DNA of 64,000 bases from Streptomyces brasiliensis (GTDB taxonomy: Bacteria; Actinomycetota; Actinomycetes; Streptomycetales; Streptomycetaceae), in NCBI RefSeq assembly GCF_014647875.1, contig NZ_BMQA01000040.1:1-64000 (forward strand). The letters are read 5' to 3'. The number at the start of each line of letters is the position of its first letter. Positions within the stretch are counted from its first letter, which is position 1. The position numbers and the translations under genes were made by a program. Shown piece by piece: positions 1 through 8,448 of the stretch. The notes under the pieces were generated by a model that saw only the letters and a program-made list of their open reading frames with translations, had not been told where the DNA came from and searched no databases.

Positions 1-1
1 C

Positions 2-883
2 GGTGTCTGCCACTTCGCCTACGACGACGAGGAGACCTGCATCCACGAGGTGCGCTACCTGCTGTCGCTGCTGCCGCAGAACAACCGGGAGAACCCGCCG
101 CACGGCGCGAGCGCCGACCCGGCGGACCGGCGCTGCGAGGCGCTGCTCGACCTGGTCCCGGCGGACGGCAACCGGCCCTACGACATGGCGAAGGTCATCG
201 AGGAGATCGTCGACGACGGCGAGTACCTCGAGGTCCACGAGCGCTGGGCACGCAATGTGATCTGCGCGCTGGCCCGGCTCGACGGCCAGGCCGTGGGCGT
301 CGTGGCCAACCAGCCGCAGAGCCTGGCCGGGGTGCTGGACATCGAGGCGTCGGAGAAGGCGGCCCGGTTCGTGACGATGTGCGACGCCTTCAACATCCCG
401 ATCGTGACCCTGGTGGACGTGCCCGGCTTCCTGCCCGGCGTCGGCCAGGAGCACGGCGGGATCATCCGCCGCGGCGCGAAGCTGCTGTACGCCTACTGCA
501 ACGCGAGCGTGCCGAGGATCTCGCTGATCCTGCGCAAGGCGTACGGCGGCGCCTACATCGTGATGGACTCCCAGTCCATCGGCGCCGACCTCACGTTCGC
601 CTGGCCCACCAACGAGATCGCCGTGATGGGCGCCGAAGGCGCGGCGGGCGTCATCTTCCGGCGGCAGATCGCCGCCGCCGAGGACCCCGAGGCCACGCGC
701 CGGCAGATGGTCGAGGAGTACAAGGCCGAGCTGATGCACCCCTACTACGCGGCCGAGCGCGGCCTGGTCGACGACGTCATCGACCCCGCCGAGACCCGCG
801 AGGTCCTCGTCAGGTCCCTCGCGATGCTGCACACCAAGCACGCCGACCTGCCCTCCCGCAAGCACGGCAACCCCCCGCAGTGA
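2..883 (+). CDS. Acyl-CoA carboxylase, carboxyltransferase (beta) subunit, 3' part
   Basis: The frame is open from the window edge, so the N-terminus is missing; 293 residues remain. The protein is the C-terminal carboxyltransferase half of a biotin-dependent propionyl/acetyl-CoA carboxylase. Crotonase-fold landmarks are visible: VDVPGFLPGVGQEHGGIIRR, then a glycine-rich RKAYGGAYIVM stretch and the AWPTNEIAVMGAEGAAGVI block typical of PccB/AccD-type subunits. It transfers CO2 from biotin to an acyl-CoA and would supply malonyl- or methylmalonyl-CoA in the cytoplasm. A strong terminator follows directly, separating it from the regulator downstream. It may serve the pathway as precursor supply or be a flanking primary-metabolism gene; the sequence does not decide. 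Confidence 0.9.
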   Translation, partial: GVCHFAYDDEETCIHEVRYLLSLLPQNNRENPPHGASADPADRRCEALLDLVPADGNRPYDMAKVIEEIVDDGEYLEVHERWARNVICALARLDGQAVGVVANQPQSLAGVLDIEASEKAARFVTMCDAFNIPIVTLVDVPGFLPGVGQEHGGIIRRGAKLLYAYCNASVPRISLILRKAYGGAYIVMDSQSIGADLTFAWPTNEIAVMGAEGAAGVIFRRQIAAAEDPEATRRQMVEEYKAELMHPYYAAERGLVDDVIDPAETREVLVRSLAMLHTKHADLPSRKHGNPPQ

Positions 884-900
884 CCCGCCCGCACAGACTC

Positions 901-946
901 ACCGCCCGGTTCCCCGTCAAAAAAGGAACCGGGCGGTACTTTTTTG
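901..946 (+). terminator. Rho-independent terminator after the carboxylase gene
   Basis: A perfect 13-bp inverted repeat (ACCGCCCGGTTCC at 901-913 and its complement at 925-937) has an 11-base A-rich loop and is followed by a run of six T at 940-945. It begins 18 bp after the stop codon. This is an unusually canonical terminator for such GC-rich DNA. Confidence 0.9.
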
Positions 947-1129
947 GGCACACGATGTGGCGGGGTGGGGGGTCTCTTCGGGGGCGATGCGGGGGCCGCG
1001 ACGAGATTGCGCGTCCCGCTCCCGGCCTTGCGCTGATGTAAAGCAGCACGGCCGGTATGATATTGGCCGACTGCTTGTGCTGTTCTTGGGGTGGCCGGGG
1101 CGAGCCCGGGGGATCGTAGGGAGACGGCG

Positions 1130-1957
1130 TTGGACATCAACGTACTGGGGGCCCTGGCGGTGCGTGTGGGCACAGTGCCTCTCGCACCCACCGCCCCGAA
1201 GCAGCGTCAGATGCTGGCCCTGCTGGCGTTCAACGCCGACCGTGCCGTGTCCGTCGCGGAGCTGGTCGAGGAGCTGTGGGACGAGCAGCCGCCGCGCAGT
1301 GCGCGCACCACCCTGCAGACGTACGTGCTCCATCTGCGCGAGCACATCGCGCGCGCCCTCCTGAACGGCCCCACCGCGCCGCCGGACCGGGACGCGGCCG
1401 GGCGCGCCGCCAAGGACGTCCTGGTGACCCTGCCCGGCGGCTATCTGCTCGCCTCCGCCGGCGGCGACAGCGACGTGCGCCGGTTCGAGGCCCTCGCGGG
1501 GGAGGGCTACCGGGCCATGGACGCCGGCTCCTACACCGAGGCCTCCGACCGGCTGACCGAGGCGCTCGGCCTGTGGACGGGCCCGGTGCTCGCGGACGTC
1601 CAGCAGGGAGCGCTGCTGGCGCGGGAGGCCAAGCGGCTCGAGGAGAGCCGGCTGTGCGCGCTCGACCAGCGCATCGAAGCCCATCTCAACCTGGGCCGGC
1701 ACCGCGAACTGCTCGCCGAACTCACCGTTCTGACCAGCCGTTACCCCACCCACGAGAACCTGCACGCCCAGTTCATGGTGGCCCTGGCCCGCTCCGGGCG
1801 GCGCAGCGAGTCCCTGCACGTCTACCGGCAGCTGCGCGCCACCCTCGTGAGGGAGCTGGGACTGGAGCCCTCGCCCCGGCTGCAGCGGCTGCAGCACTCC
1901 GTCCAGTCCTGGGCCGCCGACTCGCCCGGGGAGGAACCCGTGCTGGCCGTCGGCTGA
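1130..1957 (+). CDS. SARP-family transcriptional activator 1
   Basis: A 275-residue pathway activator of the Streptomyces antibiotic regulatory protein family. The N-terminal winged-helix DNA-binding domain (about residues 1-90) starts with the family signature DINVLGALAV and contains PKQRQMLALLAF and the LQTYVLHLREHI recognition region. The bacterial transcriptional activation (BTAD) helical domain follows (about 100-260) and ends in ELGLEPSPRLQRLQ. The TTG start was chosen because AGGGAG lies 6 bp upstream and SARPs normally begin at this point; an in-frame start at 1091 is possible. A TATGAT -10-like box lies at 1056-1061. SARPs bind heptamer direct repeats with an 11-bp period, and such repeats occur before several genes in this window. 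About 42% similar by eye to the second SARP at 5970; the percentage is not computed. Confidence 0.92.
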   Translation: MDINVLGALAVRVGTVPLAPTAPKQRQMLALLAFNADRAVSVAELVEELWDEQPPRSARTTLQTYVLHLREHIARALLNGPTAPPDRDAAGRAAKDVLVTLPGGYLLASAGGDSDVRRFEALAGEGYRAMDAGSYTEASDRLTEALGLWTGPVLADVQQGALLAREAKRLEESRLCALDQRIEAHLNLGRHRELLAELTVLTSRYPTHENLHAQFMVALARSGRRSESLHVYRQLRATLVRELGLEPSPRLQRLQHSVQSWAADSPGEEPVLAVG

Positions 1958-2072
1958 CCCGCCGCCCGCCGCCCGCCGCCCGCCGTCCGCCGCCCGCCGT
2001 CCGCCGTCCGCCGTCCGCCGTCCGCCGTCCGCCGTCCGCCGTCCGCCGTCCGCCGCCGTCCGCCGTCCGCCG
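1958..2072 (+). repeat. Heptanucleotide tandem repeat (CCGCCGT/CCGCCGC)
   Basis: About sixteen consecutive 7-bp units of CCGCCG followed by T or C begin at the SARP stop codon and run to about 2072. One 3-bp phase slip occurs near 2053. The block lies between SARP 1 and the tandem carrier gene. No gene is seen in 1958-2244. The repeat is a likely site of slipped-strand length variation; no function can be assigned. Confidence 0.85.
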
Positions 2073-2244
2073 GCGTTCGGTGCGGTGCCGTCTTCTCGTC
2101 CTGTCCGGTGACCTGACCGGCCCGGGCTCCCTCGCGGGAGCGAGGCCGGTGCTGCGTGGATCACCCCGGACGGCGATGTGGCCGTGGGACAGCCGCCTGC
2201 ACAATGCGCAGACGCCCCCGGGAACGACCCTTGGAGACGCCACC

Positions 2245-2979
2245 ATGACTGCTGCCGCGCCCTCACCGGGGCACCCCTTCCCGCAGGTGCCGGCCGCCGA
2301 GGTGCTCACCGGACTCACCGCGCTGCTGGCGGGCTTCGTGGCCGCCGGGGCCCCGGCCGCCGACGCCGGGCAGAGCTTCGCGCGGCTCGGTCTGGACGCC
2401 GTGCGCAGCGCCGGGTTCGTCGACGCGCTCAACACCCGCTTCGGTACGTCCGTTTCACCGGACGCCCTGGACCGGTACCCGACGCCGAAGGCGCTGGCCG
2501 GGCATCTGGCCGCCGAACTCGCCGCGGCAGCACCCGAGCCGGCGCCCGGCGCCGCGCCGGGCGACGAGCGGGCCGTCCTCGAGCGGCTGCGCGGTCAGCT
2601 GGCGCGGATCGTGGGATGCGCACCGCACGAGATCGACACCGAGGCGCCCTTCGTGCTGCTCGGCCTCGACTCCATCCTTTCCGCGCAGTTCGTGGAGGGC
2701 GTCAACCGCACATGGAAACTGCGCGAACCCGCCGGACTGCTCTACGACCACCCCGATCTCGCCTCCCTCGCCGCGTTCATCGCCGCCGGCATCGGTGCGG
2801 CCGGGGCCGCACCGGCCGGACCCGTCACACGGCCCGCACCGGCTGCCGGGGCCGGGCCCGTGACGCGGTCCGCGCCGGCCGGCGACGTCGATCTGGAGGC
2901 GCTGCTGGACGCCGTCCGCGACGACCTGCTCAGCGTCGACGAAGCGGCCGCCCTGCTCGGCACCCCCCGGCCGGCCTGA
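2245..2979 (+). CDS. Tandem acyl carrier protein, first domain lacking the attachment serine
   Basis: A 244-residue protein with two carrier folds. The first (about residues 18-95) carries LGLDAVRSAGF where LGxDSL is expected, so the phosphopantetheine serine is alanine (Ala52). The second (about 105-185) has LLGLDSILSAQF, with Ser143 intact. A linker rich in Ala, Pro and Thr follows, then a C-terminal helical tail (DLEALLDAVRDDLLSVDEAAALL) that could be a docking element. ATG at 2245 has GGAG 8 bp upstream. The gene is followed 21 bp later by a KS-like gene that begins with a similar helical segment, then by a phosphopantetheinyl transferase that could load Ser143. Substrate unknown; the inactive domain may be structural. 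Confidence 0.8.
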   Translation: MTAAAPSPGHPFPQVPAAEVLTGLTALLAGFVAAGAPAADAGQSFARLGLDAVRSAGFVDALNTRFGTSVSPDALDRYPTPKALAGHLAAELAAAAPEPAPGAAPGDERAVLERLRGQLARIVGCAPHEIDTEAPFVLLGLDSILSAQFVEGVNRTWKLREPAGLLYDHPDLASLAAFIAAGIGAAGAAPAGPVTRPAPAAGAGPVTRSAPAGDVDLEALLDAVRDDLLSVDEAAALLGTPRPA

Positions 2980-3000
2980 GACACGGAGCGCTCCGGGCCC

Positions 3001-4710
3001 ATGGACAACCGGGAGATCCTCACACGGTTCAAGGACGGCACCCTGGAACGCCGCCACGCGCTGGCCCTTCTCGCCGGCACGCGCGGCATCCTGGCACCGC
3101 CCGCGACGCCATCGACGCTATCGGCACCAGCGACGCCAGCGGCACCAGCGGCACCAGCGACGCCAGCGGCACTGTCGGCGCCGGCGGGGCCCGCTCGGGC
3201 CGTCGGGCGCGGGGTGGACGCGGGGGAGCACGCCTCCGGCCCTGTGCCGCAGGCCGGGGAGTGTGCCGTCATCGGGCTGCAGGTGAGCCGGCCCGGTGCC
3301 GACGGCCCCGATGCCTTCTGGGAGGCCTGCCTGCGCGGGCACGGCAGGTACGCCGTCGCGTCCGCGCCCGCCGTGCCGGGTCCCGGCACGGCGGGCGCGG
3401 ACGGCCCGGGCGAGGTGCTGTCGGCCGGCGCCCGGCAGGTCCTGGAGAGCGCCGGGTACGCCGGGGCCCGCCTCGACGCGCTGAGCGGGCCGGACGGCGC
3501 AGGCCGCAGCGTCGGCGTGTTCGCGGCCGCCGGTGCCGCCCGGCTGTCGTACCTGCTGGATCTGCGCGGGCCCAGCCAGGACGCCGGCACCGGGCCCTCC
3601 TCGTTCCTGAGCGCCGTGCATCTGGCGGTCGGTGCGCTGCGGGCCGGCGAGTGCGCGGCGGCCCTCGTCGCGGGCACCGGGCCCGGTGGCGGGCAGGGCG
3701 CGGGCGGCACGACCGCCGTCCTGCTGAGGCCGTTGGCCGCCGCGCGCGCCGCCGGTGACGTCGTGCACGCCGTCGTGGCGGGCAGCGCGGCGGGGCATCC
3801 CGGGCGCGGCACGCACCCCGGGCTGCCCGGGCGGCTGCGGCACCGGGTCCTGCACACCGCCGCGATCCCCGGGGCGCGGGCGGCCGAGGCGGAGGCGTCG
3901 TACGGCGCGGCGGGCTGGGCGGGGGCGACCGCGCTGGCCCGTGCCGTACTGGAACTGCGCCGCGGCACCCTCCTGCCCGGGCCGGACCGGCCGCGGCCCG
4001 CCGTCGGGGAGACCGCGCGCGGCTTCGCGAGCGGGCTATCGCCGCGCGCGGTCGTCGTGGGGGTGCACGAGGAGGACGCCCAGCACGTCGTCGTGGCGCT
4101 GCGGGAGGCGGAACCGGGCCCGGCGCCGCAGCCCCCCGGGCCCGGACCGGACGGCGGACGGCACCTGGTGCTGCTGTCGGCAGACACCCCGCAGCACCTG
4201 GCCGCCACCGCCGGACGGCTCGCGGCCTGGCTCGCCGCCCGCGAACGCAGCACCCCGCCCGCTGGCCCCGCCCTGGCCGCCGTCTCCCGTGAACTGAGAC
4301 TGGGCCGCGCCCCGGCCGACTGCCGGCTGGCCCTGGTGGCGGACGACACCGCCCAACTCGCGCTCACACTCGAGGCGTTCGCGACCCGCACCCCGCCACC
4401 GGGCCCGCCGGACGCACTGGGCCCGCCGGATGCACTGGGCCTGGCGGGCCCCTTCGTCCCGGCGGGGCTCCCGCCGGTTCACACCGCGGATCTGCGGGGC
4501 TCGGCCGGTGAGCCGTTGCTGGCCGGGGCGCTGCCCGAGACCCGGGCCTATGTCGACGCCCTGTGGGAGGGGCGCCGCTTCGCGCAGCTGGTCCGGCTGT
4601 GGCTGGCCGGTGTCGACGTGCTGGTGGCGGGGCGGGCGCACCTCGGGCCGGTGACGGAGCTGCCCGCGGGCGCGCACGGGCCCGCGGCCGAGCGGGGAGC
4701 CGGGACGTGA
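3001..4710 (+). CDS. Modular-type ketosynthase homologue without the active-site cysteine
   Basis: A 569-residue protein. It opens with a KS-preceding helix (ILTRFKDGTLERRHALALL, about residues 5-25), then an Ala/Thr/Pro-rich linker (30-68). A shortened KS fold begins at about residue 86 (AVIGLQVSRPGADGPDAFW). The segment YLLDLRGPSQDAGTGPSSFL aligns with the modular KS motif DLRGPSxxVDTACSSSL, and the nucleophilic Cys is replaced by Gly. The two KS histidine motifs are not recognisable. The C-terminal part resembles post-KS linker sequence (LVLLSADTPQHLAATAGRLA). It therefore cannot act as an ordinary condensing enzyme. A scaffold or partner role with the tandem carrier protein upstream is inference. 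GTGA overlap with the next gene shows translational coupling. Confidence 0.65.
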   Translation: MDNREILTRFKDGTLERRHALALLAGTRGILAPPATPSTLSAPATPAAPAAPATPAALSAPAGPARAVGRGVDAGEHASGPVPQAGECAVIGLQVSRPGADGPDAFWEACLRGHGRYAVASAPAVPGPGTAGADGPGEVLSAGARQVLESAGYAGARLDALSGPDGAGRSVGVFAAAGAARLSYLLDLRGPSQDAGTGPSSFLSAVHLAVGALRAGECAAALVAGTGPGGGQGAGGTTAVLLRPLAAARAAGDVVHAVVAGSAAGHPGRGTHPGLPGRLRHRVLHTAAIPGARAAEAEASYGAAGWAGATALARAVLELRRGTLLPGPDRPRPAVGETARGFASGLSPRAVVVGVHEEDAQHVVVALREAEPGPAPQPPGPGPDGGRHLVLLSADTPQHLAATAGRLAAWLAARERSTPPAGPALAAVSRELRLGRAPADCRLALVADDTAQLALTLEAFATRTPPPGPPDALGPPDALGLAGPFVPAGLPPVHTADLRGSAGEPLLAGALPETRAYVDALWEGRRFAQLVRLWLAGVDVLVAGRAHLGPVTELPAGAHGPAAERGAGT

Positions 4711-5534
4711 CGGCCGCCGGGCAGGAGCTGGACGCCCTGCGGGTCACCCTGTGGCTGTGTCCCAACGACGGGCTCAGTCCCGACAACGCCCGGCTGCTGG
4801 CCGAGCACTGGCTGGACGAGCGGGAGCGGCGCACGGCGAGGCGGTTCCTGTTCGAACGCGACCGTCTGCAGTACCTGATCGCCCACACACTGGTACGGCG
4901 CGCCCTGGCGCTGGAGGCGGGCCTGGCCGAGGCGGAGCTGGTCATCTGGCGCTCCGCACGCGGCCGGCCCTTCCTGCGGCCCACGGCCGACCTCGCCGCG
5001 CGCGGCGGGCGGGTGCTGGACTTCAACCTCTCGCACGCGGGCGGCTACAACCTCCTCGGCATCGTGCGCCAGGCCCGTATCGGCGTGGACGTCGAGCGGA
5101 TCGGGGAGCGCGACGAGAACGCGATCGCCACCATCGTGCACGCGATCTCGCCCGCGGAACGGGCCTGGGTGACGCGGGCCGAGCCGGGCCCCGCGCGCGA
5201 CCGGCGCGCCCTGCGGGTGTGGGTGCTGAAGGAGGCGTACTCCAAGGCGCGCGGGCTGGGCCTGGGCATCCCCTTCGACAGTTTCGTCTTCACCCTGGAC
5301 GACGCGTGCGGAGTGCGGGCCTTCACGCCCCCGGCCGACGATACGGGCCGGCGCTGGCGGTTTCTGGAGCTGGAGCCGGTGGCGGGGGTGCTGGTCGCCG
5401 TGGCGGTGCCCGCCGGCGACGCCGCGGGCGCGCTCGTCCACCTCAACCACGGCTTCCCCTGGAGCCGGTCGGCGCCCGAGCGGCTCGCGCTGCCCGGGCC
5501 CGTGGGAGGAGAGGCGTACGCCGCCGTCGCGTAA
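4707..5534 (+). CDS. Sfp-type 4'-phosphopantetheinyl transferase
   Basis: A 275-residue enzyme that transfers the phosphopantetheine arm from CoA to carrier-domain serines. Diagnostic motifs are FNLSHAGGYNLLGI, GVDVERIGERD (Mg-binding Asp/Glu) and WVLKEAYSKARGLGLGIPF. Its length matches Sfp-type enzymes of biosynthetic clusters rather than AcpS. The GTG at 4707 overlaps the upstream stop (GTGA), with GGGGAG 7 bp before it. It probably activates the ACPs at 2245 and 13115 and the NRPS carrier at 54887-60202. An alternative is that it also serves other carrier proteins of the host. Confidence 0.93.
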   Translation: MTAAGQELDALRVTLWLCPNDGLSPDNARLLAEHWLDERERRTARRFLFERDRLQYLIAHTLVRRALALEAGLAEAELVIWRSARGRPFLRPTADLAARGGRVLDFNLSHAGGYNLLGIVRQARIGVDVERIGERDENAIATIVHAISPAERAWVTRAEPGPARDRRALRVWVLKEAYSKARGLGLGIPFDSFVFTLDDACGVRAFTPPADDTGRRWRFLELEPVAGVLVAVAVPAGDAAGALVHLNHGFPWSRSAPERLALPGPVGGEAYAAVA

Positions 5535-5969
5535 CGGGAATGTTTCCGCCGCGGAAAAGACGGGTGCTGTTTTCCCCCCGCTTCCGCCGGCCTTCACCGT
5601 GCCGTCTTCCGTGCGGCCCGCCACCCGGCTGCCCGTTGAATTCCGGCCGGTTGTCCAATGAGCTTGTGCGGAATTTCTCAAGGGGTCGCACGGGTATTGA
5701 TCGTCATCCGGAATCTCTTCGCGAACAGTGTGCGGAGCGGTGAATTCCGCCTGGTGCGGCCGGTCTGACGAGCGGGTTCACGGTCGTCGCACGGGTGCTC
5801 TTGAACGGCTTGGATCGATGGCGCAACACCGTTCATGGGACTGTGCTCGAGAACCGCTGGAGAAATTGACTGGAGGGGGGAGAACACCGCTAGCTTGCCT
5901 TCCAGTGGAGGCACAATTTTGGCCACGTGAAGGAAAGAGACGAGGAACTCGACGAGTACGGAGGAGACC
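5535..5969 (+). promoter_or_regulatory. 435-bp intergenic region with probable promoter of SARP 2
   Basis: No gene is visible here. Base composition is less GC-rich than the flanks. TTGACT at 5866-5871 and TAGCTT at 5891-5896, 19 bp apart, form a plausible promoter. Two CTGGAG elements (5857 and 5870) flank the -35 and resemble the TCTGGAG/CTGGAGA elements in the SARP-type repeats elsewhere in the window. This suggests auto- or cross-regulation of SARP 2. Confidence 0.4.
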
Positions 5970-6791
5970 GTGAGGATTCAGGTTCTGGGTCCGTTGAGTG
6001 CCGAGGTCGACGGGGGATCCATCGTTCCGTCCGCGAGCAAGCCGAGGCAGATCCTGGCCCTGCTCGCCCTTTATCCGGGCCGTGTGATGCCCGTGCCCAC
6101 CCTCATGGAGGAGATCTGGTCGACCCGGCCGCCGCAGAGCGCGCTGACCACCCTGCAGACCTACATTCTTCAGCTGCGCCGGCGCCTGGGCACCGCGATG
6201 GGGCCCGGCACGCCCGGCCGGGCGAAGGACGTCCTGGCCACCCGGCACGGCGGCTATCTGCTGCAGATCCCCGAGGACTCGGTGGACGTGCACGACTACG
6301 AGCGTCTGATCCGCGAGGGGCAGGCGGCCTTCGACGTGGGCGACAGCGAGGTCTCCGCCGCCCGTTTCAGGGCCGCGCTGGACCTGTGGCGGGGGCCGGC
6401 ACTCGTGGACGTGCGGGTCGGACCGATTCTCGACATCGAGGTGCGGCGGCTGCAGGAGAGCCGGCTGGTGACCGTGGAGCGGCGCATCGATGCCGAGCTG
6501 CGGCTGGGCCGGCACGCCGAACTGATCGCCGAGCTGACCGAACTGACCGCCCGTCATCCGCAGCACGAGGGCCTGCACTCGCAGGTCATGGTCGCGCTGT
6601 ACCGCTCGGGACGGCAGGCGTCGGCCCTGGAGGCCTACCGCAGACTGCGGATGCGGCTGATCGACGAACTCGGGGTCGAGCCCTCGCCGCAGCTGCAGCG
6701 GCTGCACCAGGCGATGCTGGCCGTCGACCCGCAGCTGGACGTCCTGGCGGGACCCCGGCACACCTCCACCTTCGACCTGTTCGCGGCGTGA
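5970..6791 (+). CDS. SARP-family transcriptional activator 2
   Basis: A 273-residue SARP with the same architecture as SARP 1. The winged-helix domain (MRIQVLGPLSAEVDG at the start, then KPRQILALLALYPGRV and LTTLQTYILQLRRRLG) is followed by the BTAD helical domain ending ELGVEPSPQLQRLHQAM. The GTG at 5970 is preceded by GGAGGAG at 5960-5966 and gives the canonical SARP N-terminus. Having two SARPs within 5 kb is common in large type II polyketide loci, where they act in a cascade. Likely targets are the 11-bp-period heptamer repeats listed separately. Cytoplasmic, DNA-bound. Confidence 0.93.
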   Translation: MRIQVLGPLSAEVDGGSIVPSASKPRQILALLALYPGRVMPVPTLMEEIWSTRPPQSALTTLQTYILQLRRRLGTAMGPGTPGRAKDVLATRHGGYLLQIPEDSVDVHDYERLIREGQAAFDVGDSEVSAARFRAALDLWRGPALVDVRVGPILDIEVRRLQESRLVTVERRIDAELRLGRHAELIAELTELTARHPQHEGLHSQVMVALYRSGRQASALEAYRRLRMRLIDELGVEPSPQLQRLHQAMLAVDPQLDVLAGPRHTSTFDLFAA

Positions 6792-6909
6792 GAGGCGACC
6801 TGCCGGGCCCGGGGCGGGACGTCGATCGCGTTTCGACGCCCTCTCGAGCCCGGCCGCCGACGGTGGGGGGAGAGACCGCGCCGCCCCGTGCCGGAGCCTG
6901 GAGTTCGCC

Positions 6910-8448
6910 GTGCCCCTCGTAAGACGCCTGGACAGCCCCGTGGACACCCTGCTGCGGCGCGCGGCCGCCCGCGCGCCGGGCCGGCCGGCCCTCACCACCG
7001 AGCAGGGGAGCTGGACCTTCGGGGAACTCGACCGGGAGGCCGACCGCGTCGCCCGCTGGGTGCACGGCGCCCTGCGGCGCGCGGACGCCTGCGTGGCCCT
7101 CGCCTGCACCCTGGACGCGGTCTTCCCCGCGCTGTACTTCGGCGTGCTGCGCGGCGGGCGCCCGCTGGCCCTGCTCGACCCCCAGGCGGGCTCCGCGGCC
7201 GCCCGCCGGCTGTGCGAGGCGGCGGGAGCCGAGATCGCGCTGGTGCCCCGCGCGCTGGCCGAGCGGCTCCGTGCGGAGCGGGCGCGGCTGCCGCGCCTGC
7301 ACACGGTCGTCGTCACCGACGCCGGCCCCGGCGGCGAGCCGGGCGGGCGGGGCCCGGGCGCGGGGGTGTTGCCGGCCGCCGTCCTGGCCGCCGCAGGCCC
7401 CGCGCCGTTCGAGACGCCGGTGCGTGACACCGCCGCCGTGGCCTGCATCCAGCACCTCCCGCATCCCACCGGCGGGCTGCGGGAGGTGCGTGTGAGCCAC
7501 CGCAACCTGCTCGCCAACGCCGCGCAGACCGCCCTCGCCCACCGCCTGGACGGCGACAGCGTCGTCGTCAACCAGCTGCGGGTCTTCCGCCCGGCCCTGC
7601 TCGGCGCGGCCGTCCACGCCCAGGCCCAGCAGGTGCTGGTGAGCGATCCGGACCCGTACACGGGGATGACCGTCAGCCGCGGCAGGCGGGCCACGCACTA
7701 CTACGGCCTGTCCTCCCGCCTCGCCCGCCTGGCCGCCGGCGAACAGCCCGCCGGCCGCCTCACGGACCTGCGGGCCGTGCACTGCGGCGGCGGCGGCGTC
7801 CTGGAACCCTTTGCCGCCCGCCGGCTGGAAAGGGCCCTGCGGGTTCCCGTGCTGCAGGACCACGGCATCGGCGAACTGGGCGCGCTCTCCCACGTCCAGG
7901 AGCGCGGGGCGCGTCCCGAACGGGGCGCGGTGGGCGTGCCGCTGCCCGGGACCGAGTGCCGTGTGGTCGACTTCGGCACGCGCGCGCCCGCGCCCGTGTT
8001 CGGCGAGGGAGAGGTGGAGCTGCGCGGGCCGCAGATACCGGCGGGCCGCGCCGACGGCTGGCTGGCGACGGGCGACGCGGGCTATCTCGACCTGGACGGC
8101 CGGCTGCACGTGGTGCGCCGGGCGGGCTTTCCGTTCGCCAGCGGCGACGCCCTCGTTGCGCCCGGCGTCGTGGAGTGGGTGCTGCTCCAGGATCCCCGGG
8201 TGGCGGACTGCACCGTCGCCGACGTCCCCGATCCCCTCCACGGCTCAGCGGTGTGGGCGGGCGTCGTCCTGCGCGGGAGGGCCCGCCGCGTCCCCGGCGT
8301 CCTCGCCGCCGTCACGGCCCACGCCAACGCCCGCCTGGGCCCCGGCGAACAGATACGGCGCCTGGACGAACTCGGCACCATTCCCCGCGACCTTGCGGGC
8401 CGGACGGAGCGCCGCCTGCTGATACGCCAGTACCTGACGGCTGCGTGA
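6910..8448 (+). CDS. Degenerate acyl-CoA ligase / adenylation-domain protein
   Basis: A 512-residue stand-alone member of the AMP-forming ligase superfamily. The fold is readable from DTLLRRAAARAPGRPAL at the start to GDAGYLDLDGRLHVVRRAG near residue 400, but the core motifs have decayed. The P-loop is HLPHPTGGLREV instead of YTSGTTGxPKG. The YGxTE motif reads HGIGELG. The catalytic A10 lysine position (PRDLAGRTERRLL) holds Arg. It is therefore probably unable to adenylate, or is strongly altered. GTG at 6910 has GGAG 6 bp upstream. It follows SARP 2 by 118 bp. An active enzyme with non-canonical residues cannot be excluded. Confidence 0.75.
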   Translation: MPLVRRLDSPVDTLLRRAAARAPGRPALTTEQGSWTFGELDREADRVARWVHGALRRADACVALACTLDAVFPALYFGVLRGGRPLALLDPQAGSAAARRLCEAAGAEIALVPRALAERLRAERARLPRLHTVVVTDAGPGGEPGGRGPGAGVLPAAVLAAAGPAPFETPVRDTAAVACIQHLPHPTGGLREVRVSHRNLLANAAQTALAHRLDGDSVVVNQLRVFRPALLGAAVHAQAQQVLVSDPDPYTGMTVSRGRRATHYYGLSSRLARLAAGEQPAGRLTDLRAVHCGGGGVLEPFAARRLERALRVPVLQDHGIGELGALSHVQERGARPERGAVGVPLPGTECRVVDFGTRAPAPVFGEGEVELRGPQIPAGRADGWLATGDAGYLDLDGRLHVVRRAGFPFASGDALVAPGVVEWVLLQDPRVADCTVADVPDPLHGSAVWAGVVLRGRARRVPGVLAAVTAHANARLGPGEQIRRLDELGTIPRDLAGRTERRLLIRQYLTAA

